Below, in pieces: positions 5,748 to 11,744 of a stretch of 11,744 nucleotides of DNA. Origin of the DNA: DATMER01 sp036277235 (lineage in GTDB: Bacteria; Acidobacteriota; Thermoanaerobaculia; Multivoradales; UBA5704); the NCBI GenBank assembly GCA_036277235.1, contig DASUNJ010000355.1, positions 1 through 11,744 of the forward strand. Direction: 5' to 3'. A program made the translations under genes and the position numbers. A model generated the notes under the pieces. The model saw only the letters and a list, made by a program, of their open reading frames with translations, was not told the origin of the DNA and did not search any database. Each line of letters opens with the position of its first letter. Position 1 is the stretch's first letter.

Positions 5748-6572
5748 ATGCCCGAGCTGCCCGAGGTCGAAGTCCTGCGCCGGAGCCTGGAGCCTCGCCT
5801 GCTGGGCGACCGGATCTCCAGGGTGGAGGTCCGCAATGCCGCGATGCGGGAGCCGGTGAGCCGGGCCTCCCTGGTGAAACGCACGGCCGGCCGGGGGATC
5901 GAAGCCCTGCGCCGGCGCGCCAAGTACCTGCTCATCGACCTCGAGGGGGGGCAGACCCTGGTGGTCCACCTCGGGATGAGCGGGCGGCTCACGGTCGTGC
6001 CCGCTTCCGAGCCCCTGGAGCCGCACGAGCACGTGGCCTTCTTCCTGGATTCCGGCCGCCGGCTGCGGCTCCGTGATCCTCGGCGGTTCGGCCTGGTCTT
6101 CGCCGTGAAGACCTCGGAGATCCCTTCCGATCCCCACTTCTCCCATCTCGGGATCGAGCCGCTGGAGCCCGGCTTCGGCGGCGGCTTCCTCGCCCGCTCC
6201 GCGGCCGGCCGGCGGGGGCCGGTCAAGAGCTTCCTGATGGACGGCCGCATCGTGGTCGGCCTGGGGAACATCTACGCCACCGAGGCGCTCTTCCGCTCGG
6301 GCATCCACCCGAACCGGTCGGTGGGGCGGATCTCGGCGGCGCGCTGGGAGCGGGTGGCGGAGTCGTCCGTGGAGGTCCTGACGCAGGCCATCACGCAGGG
6401 CGGGACGACGCTCAACGACTTCGCGGACGGCGAGGGGAACAGCGGCTACTTCCAGGTCTCCCTCGGGGTGTACGGCCGGGAAGGGGAGCCCTGTCCGTCG
6501 TGCGGGACCGCGATCCGGCGGATCGTCCAGGCGGGGCGGAGCAGCTTCTACTGTCACCGCTGCCAGCGGTGA
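5748..6572 (+). CDS. mutM: Formamidopyrimidine-DNA glycosylase (Fpg/MutM)
   Basis: A 274-residue base-excision repair glycosylase/AP lyase that removes 8-oxoguanine and formamidopyrimidines from DNA. Catalytic Pro2 and Glu3 lie in MPELPEVEV, and Lys59 lies in RAKYLLIDL. Met77 (HLGMSGR) and the DPRRFG segment (110-115) supply the residues that fill the flipped-base gap. The H2TH region KSFLMDGRIVVGLGNIYATE (160-179) is intact. The C-terminal zinc finger has Cys249, Cys252, Cys269 and Cys272. The ATG at 5748 is required because proline must directly follow the start methionine; an in-frame ATG at 5739 would add three residues and bury the catalytic amine. No ribosome-binding site is visible. 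It diverges from the radical-SAM-like gene and is followed 46 bases later by udk. Confidence 0.98.
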   Translation: MPELPEVEVLRRSLEPRLLGDRISRVEVRNAAMREPVSRASLVKRTAGRGIEALRRRAKYLLIDLEGGQTLVVHLGMSGRLTVVPASEPLEPHEHVAFFLDSGRRLRLRDPRRFGLVFAVKTSEIPSDPHFSHLGIEPLEPGFGGGFLARSAAGRRGPVKSFLMDGRIVVGLGNIYATEALFRSGIHPNRSVGRISAARWERVAESSVEVLTQAITQGGTTLNDFADGEGNSGYFQVSLGVYGREGEPCPSCGTAIRRIVQAGRSSFYCHRCQR

Positions 6573-6580
6573 CATAGAAT
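6551..6580 (+). promoter_or_regulatory. Candidate udk promoter inside the 3' end of mutM
   Basis: CTGTCA (6551-6556, 4 of 6), an 18-base spacer and TAGAAT (6575-6580, 5 of 6). The start would be near 6587, with a leader of about 32 bases containing the udk ribosome-binding site. The -10 and its flanks, ATAGAATCC, are identical to those of the enoyl-CoA hydratase promoter candidate. The -35 overlaps the hairpin stem. Confidence 0.4.
6552..6574 (+). terminator. Hairpin across the mutM stop codon
   Basis: A perfect 10-base-pair inverted repeat (6552-6561 with 6565-6574) with a GCC loop. It includes the last zinc-finger codons and the TGA (6570-6572). No T-run follows, so it is not a standard intrinsic terminator. 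It may slow 3' decay or weaken read-through into udk. Confidence 0.4.
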
Positions 6581-6618
6581 CCCCCTCCAGTGCGTTCCAT
6601 TCCTGCCCGGAGGCATCC

Positions 6619-7284
6619 ATGATCGAGACTGCGCCGCTGCCTCAGCCCGTGCTGAGCAAGCCGGACCACAAGACGTTCGTGCTCGGGGTGGCCGGAGGGA
6701 CCGGTTCGGGCAAGACCACCGTCGTCCGCGCCGTCCTCGACGCGGTGGGCGACGACCGGATCGCGCTGATCGAGCAGGACAGCTATTACAAGGACATCGT
6801 CTGGCGCAGCGAGGCCGAGCTGCTGCACCACAACTTCGACCATCCGGCGGCTCTGGACAACGACCTGCTCATCTCGCACATCGCGGCGCTCAAGGCCGGG
6901 CATCCGGTCGAAGTCCCGATCTACGACTTCGTGCGCCACCGGCGGACGAACAGGACCAAGCGCGTCGAGCCCCATCCGGTGGTGCTGGTCGAGGGCATCC
7001 TGATCTTCTGCGAGGCGGCGCTGCGGGAGCTTCTGGATTTCAAGATCTACGTGGACACAGACGCGGACATCCGCCTGATCCGGCGCCTGGGCCGGGACAT
7101 GGCCGAGCGCGGGCGCACGGTACAGGACGTTTTGCGGCAATACCTGGAGAGCGTCCGGCCCATGCACCTGGAGTTCGTGGAGCCGTCCAAGCGCTGGGCG
7201 GACATCATCATCCCCGAGGGAGGCGAGAACAAGGTGGCGCTGGAGATGGTGGTGGCGCGGGTTGAGCAGCTCCTTGGAGGGTAG
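6619..7284 (+). CDS. udk: Uridine kinase
   Basis: A 221-residue cytoplasmic P-loop kinase that phosphorylates uridine and cytidine to UMP and CMP in pyrimidine salvage. The Walker A loop GGTGSGKT is at residues 26-33. DSYYKD (54-59) and NFDHPAALD (72-80) are family signatures, as is PIYDFVRHRRT (100-110). VVLVEGILIF (121-130) is the Walker B-like strand, and RLIRRLGRDMAERGR (152-166) is the lid. The length is normal, with an extra N-terminal tail of about 18 residues. The ATG is supported by GGAGG 5 bases upstream. The nucleoside specificity is inferred from the family signature. It sits between mutM and a pterin synthase; an inverted repeat begins 9 bases after its stop. Confidence 0.95.
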   Translation: MIETAPLPQPVLSKPDHKTFVLGVAGGTGSGKTTVVRAVLDAVGDDRIALIEQDSYYKDIVWRSEAELLHHNFDHPAALDNDLLISHIAALKAGHPVEVPIYDFVRHRRTNRTKRVEPHPVVLVEGILIFCEAALRELLDFKIYVDTDADIRLIRRLGRDMAERGRTVQDVLRQYLESVRPMHLEFVEPSKRWADIIIPEGGENKVALEMVVARVEQLLGG

Positions 7285-7293
7285 AGCGAAGGA

Positions 7294-7347
7294 ATGTAGG
7301 GGAGGGGTTTACCCCCTCCCGGGCGGGGGCAAGCCCCGCCCCTACAT
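7294..7347. repeat. Abutting inverted pair of REP-like units between udk and the PTPS gene
   Basis: Two 27-base units meet head-on at 7320/7321: 7294-7320 and the complement of 7321-7347 match at 23 of 27 positions. Each unit is itself nearly palindromic and G-run/C-run rich, and both begin ATGTAGGGG when read inward. The structure parallels 1094-1197 on a smaller scale. As RNA it would fold into one long stem or two small ones between udk and the next gene. It could act as a 3' stabiliser or attenuator, but has no U-tract. Confidence 0.75.
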
Positions 7348-7362
7348 GAGAGGAGCCGGCGG

Positions 7363-7725
7363 TTGTACGTGCTGAGGGTCGTCGCGCGCTTCGAGGCAGC
7401 GCACCACCTGACTTCCTACAAGGGGAGGCCGGAGCCGAACCACGGCCATTCCTGGCGGGTGGAGGCGGTGCTGGCCGCGGCCGAGCTGGACGGCGAGGGC
7501 ATGGCCTTCGACTTCGTGGAGGTCAAGACGGCCCTGCAGGAGCTCGCGGCGCGATTCGACCATGGAGATGTCAACACGGTGCCGCCGTTCGACGCGGTGA
7601 GCCCCACGACCGAGCGCATCGCCGCCTGGTTCTTCGACCGGCTCGCCGAGCGGCTGCCGGCCGCTCCCCTGTCGGAGGTGACGGTCTGGGAGGGGCCGGA
7701 CTGCTCGGCGACGTACCGTCCATGA
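7363..7725 (+). CDS. 6-pyruvoyl-tetrahydropterin synthase homologue, PTPS-III type
   Basis: A 120-residue member of the PTPS/QueD family, cytoplasmic tunnelling-fold enzymes that act on dihydroneopterin triphosphate. The zinc ligands are His14 (FEAAHHL), His27 and His29 (NHGHSW). Catalytic Asp66-His67 lie in FDHGDVN and the pterin-anchoring Glu110 in VTVWEGPD. The active-site cysteine that normally precedes HGH is missing; the segment reads KGRPEPNHGH (20-29), with Glu24 three residues before the first His. That is the hallmark of PTPS-III, which forms 6-hydroxymethyl-dihydropterin and replaces FolB in folate synthesis. A plain QueD role is therefore less likely. The start is TTG, fixed by AGGAG 7 bases upstream (7351-7355). 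Its stop overlaps the next gene's possible ATG (7722-7725). Confidence 0.85.
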   Translation: MYVLRVVARFEAAHHLTSYKGRPEPNHGHSWRVEAVLAAAELDGEGMAFDFVEVKTALQELAARFDHGDVNTVPPFDAVSPTTERIAAWFFDRLAERLPAAPLSEVTVWEGPDCSATYRP

Positions 7726-8675
7726 TAGGTTTGCCAATAACCATGAAGAAGATCCTGTTTCCCCTGTTCCCGGTCCTTGCGCTCTGTGCGCTCGGTGTCC
7801 TCGGATGTGGCGAGGACGCGCCGCCGGTGGCCGCGCTCGAAGTGAGCCCGAAGAGCGTGCGCCTGCCGTACCCTGAGCTGCACACGGTCCACCTGAGCTG
7901 GCAGCCGTCGGCCCCGCTGGAAGGGTTTACCGGCACGCCGACGGTGTTCGTGCACCTGCTCGACGACAACGGCAAGGTCGTGCGCACGTTCGACCACACG
8001 TTCCCGGACCGCTGGCGGGAGGGGACCACGGTCGGCTACGACCTCAAGCTGTACCAGTCGGCGCTGGCGCCGGCGCTGAATCCGGGCCGCTACCGGCTGA
8101 CCATCGGACTGGCCGGCCAGGCCAAGCAGCGCTGGACGCTGGACGGCGTGGGGGAGCCGGTGGCGCGGCGCGAGTACCTGGCTGCCGAGGTGGATGTGCC
8201 GCCGCCGCCGCCCAACAAGAAGAGCGGTCCGCGCTTCACCTTCTCGGAGCACTGGCTGCCGCCCGAGCCCGGCGGCGACCGCCAGGTGCTGGCGCGGCGC
8301 TGGCTGACCGACAGCGGGGGCATCAGGATCGCCGGCCTGCGCAGGCCGGGCCATGTCTGGCTTGTGCTCCGCATTCCGCCGCCCGAGATCGCGGGCCCTC
8401 TGAAGGTAAAGGACGGCGGACAGCCGAGCGTGCGCATCGAGGGGAGCTGCGGCGACTTCGAGGCGAGCCTCTCCGGGCCGGGTATTCATGAAGTGGAGAT
8501 GCCCCTGGTGGAGCCGCCGAAGAACGGCCAGTGCCGGCTCGAGCTCCAGCCGAACTTCACCTTCGGCTCGCCGGCGCGCTCGGTCTCGCTGGAGAACGCC
8601 GCCTGGGCTCCGGACGGCGGCCAGCCGCGAGGGGCTGCCAAGGCCGGCACTCCCAGCTCTCCTTCCGCGCCCTGA
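7722..8675 (+). CDS. Putative two-domain lipoprotein of unknown function
   Basis: A 317-residue predicted lipoprotein. The N-terminus has two lysines followed by a hydrophobic run and the lipobox VLGC (residues 26-29), so it should be cleaved before Cys29 and lipid-anchored. Residues 40-160 look like a beta-sandwich (HLSWQP, VFVHLLDDNGKVV, GRYRLTIGL). A proline run (160-164) links to a second beta-rich domain (170-295). VFVHLLD..G-type sandwiches occur as accessory domains in large membrane glycosyltransferases, but I cannot assign a function. The ATG at 7722 overlaps the preceding stop as ATGA. An internal ATG at 7743 gives a more usual MKK start, and neither has a good ribosome-binding site. 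The Ala/Pro/Ser-rich C-terminus (301-317) looks disordered. The next gene starts 18 bases downstream. Confidence 0.8.
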   Translation: MIGLPITMKKILFPLFPVLALCALGVLGCGEDAPPVAALEVSPKSVRLPYPELHTVHLSWQPSAPLEGFTGTPTVFVHLLDDNGKVVRTFDHTFPDRWREGTTVGYDLKLYQSALAPALNPGRYRLTIGLAGQAKQRWTLDGVGEPVARREYLAAEVDVPPPPPNKKSGPRFTFSEHWLPPEPGGDRQVLARRWLTDSGGIRIAGLRRPGHVWLVLRIPPPEIAGPLKVKDGGQPSVRIEGSCGDFEASLSGPGIHEVEMPLVEPPKNGQCRLELQPNFTFGSPARSVSLENAAWAPDGGQPRGAAKAGTPSSPSAP

Positions 8676-8693
8676 GGGCGCCATGAGGAGGCC

Positions 8694-9371
8694 ATGAAGG
8701 AAGCTCCCGGCCTCCTGCTCCTTCCGGAGCAGGAGCGCTACCTGGAACGCCTCCTGCCGCCGCGCGATCCCCTCCTCCGGGAAATGGAGGAGCGCGCCGC
8801 GCGGGAGGACGTGCCCATCTCGGACCCCGAGGTCGGCCGGTTCCTGGGCATCCTCGCCCGCGCCACCGGAGCACGGCTCGTCGTGGAGATCGGCACCGCC
8901 ATCGGCTACGGCGCCCTCTGTCTCGCCCGCGGCGCGCCGGAGGCCCGCGTCATCAGCATCGACACCGATCCTGAGCGCCTCGCCGTGGCCCGGGGATACC
9001 TGGAGCGGGCCGGCGTGGCCGATCGCGTCGAGCTGATCGAAGGCGCGGCCCTGGAGGTCCTCCCCCGGCTGTCCGGTCCCTTCGACCTCGCCTACGTGGA
9101 CGCGGTCAAGAAGGAGTACCGGCGCTATCTCGACCAACTGGTCCCGAAGCTGAGGGTGGGAGGGGTGGTGGCGCTGGACAACCTGCTCTGGAAGGGGCGG
9201 GTCGCCGATCCCCCGGACGAGGACGACCCGGACGCCGATGCCCTGCGGGCGTTCAACGGCTATCTGATGATGCACCCGCAGCTCCAGTCCGTGGTGCTGC
9301 CGTTCGGGGACGGGCTGGGAGTGGCGACGAAGATCAAGCCCACCGTGATGGAGATGGGGGGGCCCTATTAG
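8694..9371 (+). CDS. Class I SAM-dependent O-methyltransferase (COMT/TrmR-like)
   Basis: A 225-residue cytoplasmic methyltransferase. SAM-binding motif I is VVEIGTAIGYGALCLA (63-78), and Asp90 ends the second strand (VISIDTD) to bind the ribose. The metal-site residues typical of catechol-type O-methyltransferases are Asp136 (YVDAVKKEY) and Asp162-Asn163 (ALDNLLWKGRV). The N-terminal helix region REMEERAAREDVPISDPEVG (29-48) recalls B. subtilis YrrM/TrmR, which methylates 5-hydroxyuridine in tRNA. Related proteins are annotated as caffeoyl-CoA O-methyltransferase-like, so the substrate is open. The ATG is preceded by GAGGAGG (8685-8691), close to the start. It lies 18 bases after the lipoprotein gene and converges with the penicillin-binding protein gene, leaving 5 bases between stops. 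Confidence 0.9.
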   Translation: MKEAPGLLLLPEQERYLERLLPPRDPLLREMEERAAREDVPISDPEVGRFLGILARATGARLVVEIGTAIGYGALCLARGAPEARVISIDTDPERLAVARGYLERAGVADRVELIEGAALEVLPRLSGPFDLAYVDAVKKEYRRYLDQLVPKLRVGGVVALDNLLWKGRVADPPDEDDPDADALRAFNGYLMMHPQLQSVVLPFGDGLGVATKIKPTVMEMGGPY

Positions 9372-9376
9372 GGCGA

Positions 9377-11744
9377 TCAGGGGGGCCGGTTGCCCTCTTC
9401 TTTCTTCTCGTCCTTTTCCGCACCGAAGACCTTCTTGAGCCAGCGGCGGAGGGGGTTGCGCTTCTTCGCGCTGCCCGCCTCGCGGGTTACAGCCCCGGCG
9501 GCCTCCTCGGCCGCATCCGCCACGGCTTCGGCCAGCTCCGCCTCACCCTCGCCGGCCGCTTCCGCCACCTCCAGGTCCCAGTAGCTGTCGTGGCGGTCGC
9601 AGATCTCCGTGGGCGCCTCGCCCTCGCGGAAGACCTCGGTCATGGGCAGGGGGCAGTACTCGGTCGCGAGCAGGCCCGTGCCCGGATCGATCAACGCGGT
9701 GGTCACCCCCGGCGGTTGGGGAAAGGTCGAGAAGCCGCTGCGCGGCGCCACCTTGGCGGTGAAACGGACCCAGATGGGCAGCGCGGCGCGGGCGCCCGAC
9801 AGCCGGGTGGTGGCATTGTCGTCGTAGCCCACCCAGACCACGGTCGCCCGTTCCGGCGAGTAGCCGCCGAACCAGCTGTCCCGGCGCTTGTTCGTGGTGC
9901 CGGTCTTGCCGGCCAGATCGCCGCGCAGGCCCGAAGAGGCGCCGCGGGCGGTGCCGCGCACGAACACTCCCTGAAGGAGCGAGGTCACCATGTAGGCCGA
10001 CGGCGCCGAGAGCACCCGCTGCGCATCCCCCAGGGGAGCGCCGTCCACCGGCTTGCCGTAGCGGTCGAGCACGGCGATGAGCCCGTGCAACGGCGGCCGG
10101 ACGCCGCCCGCCGCCAGGGTCGCATAGACCGTGGCCAGCTCAATCGGGGTGGCCTCGGCCGCGCCGAGCGCCACCGAGGGGAACGGCTCCATCTCCGAGG
10201 AGATGCCCATGTCGTGCGCGAGCTCGATGATCCGCGGCATGCCCACCTCCATGGCGAGCCGCGCGGTGGCGGGGTTGTAGCTCTTTTCGAGCGCGCTTCG
10301 CACCGTGACCCAGCCGTGGAAGCTGCCGTCGTCGTTTTTCGGGCTCCAGGTCATGGTGGCGAGCCGCACGGTGAGCGGCTCGTCCTCCAGGAAGGAGGCC
10401 GGGGTGACCTTCTTCGCTTCGAAGGCGGCGGCGTAGACGATCGGCTTGAAGGCGCTGCCCGTCTGGCGCATCGCCTGGCCGGCGCGGTCGAACTGGCTGC
10501 CGCCATAGCTGCGCCCGCCGATGTAGGCCAGGATGCCGCCGGTCTCGGGATCGATCGACACCAGGGCGGACTGCAGCGGCCCGGCGCCCTTGTGCCCCTT
10601 CTGGTACCCCTTCTCCACGGCCTTGAGCCCCTCTTCGACCGCCTCCTGGGCCGCCTGCTGGTTGCGCCAGTCGAGGGTGGAGAAGAAGACGTAGCCGCCG
10701 TTCGCGAGGTCTTCGACCCCGAAACGGCGCTGGGCCTCCGCGGCCACGGAGTCGGCGAAGTAGGGAGCGCGGCGCCGGACGACGGGCTCGGGCGCCACGT
10801 TCAGGGGGGAGGCGAGGGCCCGCTCCACGCGCTCGGGCTCGGCGAGCCGGAGCTTCAGCATGCGTTGCAGGACCCAGTCGCGGCGCTCCTTCGACTTCTC
10901 GGGGTGGGCCAGAGGCGAGTAGGACGCCGGGGCGCGGATCGCGCCGGCCAGGGTGGCGGCCTCGGCCAGGTCGAGCTGGTTGGTGTCCTTGCCGAAATAG
11001 GCGCGCGAGGCGGCGCCCATGCCCATCAGCGAGACCCCGCCGCTCCCGCCGAGATAGATCTCGTTGAGGTAGGCCTCCAGGATCTCGTCCTTTTCATAGC
11101 GCAGCTCCAGGAGCACGGCGAGGATCAGCTCCTGCCCCTTGCGGCCCCAGGTGCGCTCGTGGGTCAGGTAGAGGTTCTTGACGAGCTGCTGGGTGAGCGT
11201 GCTGCCACCCTGGCGGATCTGGCCGCCCCGGAAGTTGACCCAGACCGCCCGCGCGATGCCGCTGAAGGAGACGCCCGTGTGATCGAAGAAGTTGTCGTCC
11301 TCGGCCGCGACCACGGCGTTGATCAGGTCGCGGGAGACCTGGTCCACCCGGATCGGCCGGCGCTCGTGCTGCTCGGGCCCGTAGTAGGAGGCCAGGAGCG
11401 GCGGCTCGAGGATGACCGAGTCGACCTTCTCGCTGTCCTGGCGCAGGGTGGCGATGCGGCTGCCGCGGTAGGTGATCTCGACCAGCCCGCCCCCCTTGCT
11501 GCCGTCCGGCCGCGGGAAGCTCCGCAGGTGGACGGCGAGGCCGCGTCCGACTTTGCGGTACCTGCCGGCGGGGAGGGGATTGGTATCCGTGTCCTCCCGG
11601 TACCCCTCGGCCTCGAGGTCGGAGATCAGGAGACTGCCCGGATAGCTACGGCCCGGTGCAATCCGCGTCGCCTTGGCATACAGCCGGGAGGGCTGGCGGA
11701 ACGTCAGGTCGTCGAACTGGCTCGTGAGCTGCCAGAACGGCCGG
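9377..11744 (-). CDS. Class A penicillin-binding protein, PBP1b type (N-terminus missing)
   Basis: A bifunctional peptidoglycan glycosyltransferase/transpeptidase of the inner membrane, acting in the periplasm. The frame is open to the window edge, giving 788 visible residues; the cytoplasmic tail and membrane anchor lie outside. The first ~100 residues (RLYAKATRIAPG, then FPRPDG) resemble the UB2H region of PBP1b. The glycosyltransferase domain has Glu in AAEDDNFFDHTG (codon 11300-11302), GGSTLTQQLVKN, and a second Glu in RKGQELILA (11129-11131). The transpeptidase has SAFK (Ser codon 10454-10456), SYN (from 10282) and KTGTT (from 9907), all intact. A GTG at 11347 would cut off the conserved UB2H part and is not the start. 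The C-terminus has an Ala/Glu-rich linker, then RRWLKKVFG and a charged end. Confidence 0.96.
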   Translation of the reverse strand, partial: RPFWQLTSQFDDLTFRQPSRLYAKATRIAPGRSYPGSLLISDLEAEGYREDTDTNPLPAGRYRKVGRGLAVHLRSFPRPDGSKGGGLVEITYRGSRIATLRQDSEKVDSVILEPPLLASYYGPEQHERRPIRVDQVSRDLINAVVAAEDDNFFDHTGVSFSGIARAVWVNFRGGQIRQGGSTLTQQLVKNLYLTHERTWGRKGQELILAVLLELRYEKDEILEAYLNEIYLGGSGGVSLMGMGAASRAYFGKDTNQLDLAEAATLAGAIRAPASYSPLAHPEKSKERRDWVLQRMLKLRLAEPERVERALASPLNVAPEPVVRRRAPYFADSVAAEAQRRFGVEDLANGGYVFFSTLDWRNQQAAQEAVEEGLKAVEKGYQKGHKGAGPLQSALVSIDPETGGILAYIGGRSYGGSQFDRAGQAMRQTGSAFKPIVYAAAFEAKKVTPASFLEDEPLTVRLATMTWSPKNDDGSFHGWVTVRSALEKSYNPATARLAMEVGMPRIIELAHDMGISSEMEPFPSVALGAAEATPIELATVYATLAAGGVRPPLHGLIAVLDRYGKPVDGAPLGDAQRVLSAPSAYMVTSLLQGVFVRGTARGASSGLRGDLAGKTGTTNKRRDSWFGGYSPERATVVWVGYDDNATTRLSGARAALPIWVRFTAKVAPRSGFSTFPQPPGVTTALIDPGTGLLATEYCPLPMTEVFREGEAPTEICDRHDSYWDLEVAEAAGEGEAELAEAVADAAEEAAGAVTREAGSAKKRNPLRRWLKKVFGAEKDEKKEEGNRPP

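Noticed and set aside
7416..9275. 619-codon minus-strand reading frame
   Set aside because: It is antisense to the PTPS, lipoprotein and methyltransferase genes. The translation is arginine/histidine-rich with no domain, as expected of a GC-rich shadow frame.
9362..9374. Small hairpin (GCCCT-ATT-AGGGC) at the convergent stops as a bidirectional terminator
   Set aside because: The stem is only 5 base pairs and lies within the coding end of the methyltransferase, with no T-run on either strand.
11345..11347. GTG at 11347 as the start of the penicillin-binding protein
   Set aside because: The same frame continues to 11744 with sequence typical of the PBP1b UB2H region, so the gene is truncated by the window edge.
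1..11744. CRISPR arrays, tRNA or rRNA genes, insertion sequences, riboswitches
   Set aside because: I looked on both strands and saw no regularly spaced direct repeats, no tRNA-like cloverleaf with the TTCGA loop, no transposase motifs and no known riboswitch core.

Overview
This is a very GC-rich bacterial chromosome segment with tightly packed genes on both strands. There are no phage, plasmid or transposase genes and no rRNA or tRNA. The gene content fits a free-living, Gram-negative-type bacterium: CoA-thioester degradation genes, an Uma2-family protein, a PBP1b-type peptidoglycan synthase and a lipoprotein. Acidobacteriota (Thermoanaerobaculia-like) is my best guess, from overall flavour only, with low confidence. 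Several genes start at TTG behind strong Shine-Dalgarno sequences.

Left third (1-3844, minus strand, read right to left): a CoA-ester degradation cluster. The order is thiolase, class I glutamine-amidotransferase-type gamma-glutamyl hydrolase, dienoyl-CoA-hydratase-like crotonase, classical enoyl-CoA hydratase, then the first 27 codons of a kynureninase-like PLP enzyme that leaves the window at base 1. The first three genes are joined by 4-base stop/start overlaps. A 334-base gap before the fourth gene holds two inverted REP-like units and a candidate promoter. The layout suggests degradation of an amino-acid-derived or aromatic acid through CoA thioesters to acetyl-CoA, but the substrate is not proven by the window.

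Middle (3845-5747): a plus-strand Uma2-family (PD-(D/E)XK fold) gene, then a C-rich repeat-like intergenic stretch. Next is a minus-strand gene that looks like the C-terminal part of an SplB/Rv2578c-type radical SAM protein. It has no cysteine at all, so it cannot hold the usual [4Fe-4S] cluster. It diverges from mutM across a 69-base intergenic region. Predicted promoters there place both transcription starts at or within a few bases of the start codons, which suggests leaderless mRNAs.

Right-centre (5748-9371, plus strand): mutM (formamidopyrimidine-DNA glycosylase), udk (uridine kinase), a 6-pyruvoyl-tetrahydropterin-synthase homologue with the PTPS-III-type active site (Glu instead of Cys), a two-domain lipoprotein of unknown function, and a class I O-methyltransferase. 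A second inverted REP-like pair lies between udk and the PTPS gene.

Right end (9377-11744, minus strand): a class A penicillin-binding protein of the PBP1b type, convergent with the methyltransferase. Its reading frame stays open to the end of the window, so its N-terminus is missing.

The main points for follow-up are the cysteine-free radical-SAM-like protein, the PTPS-III signature, the REP-like repeat family, the compact divergent promoter region, and the amidotransferase embedded in the CoA operon.
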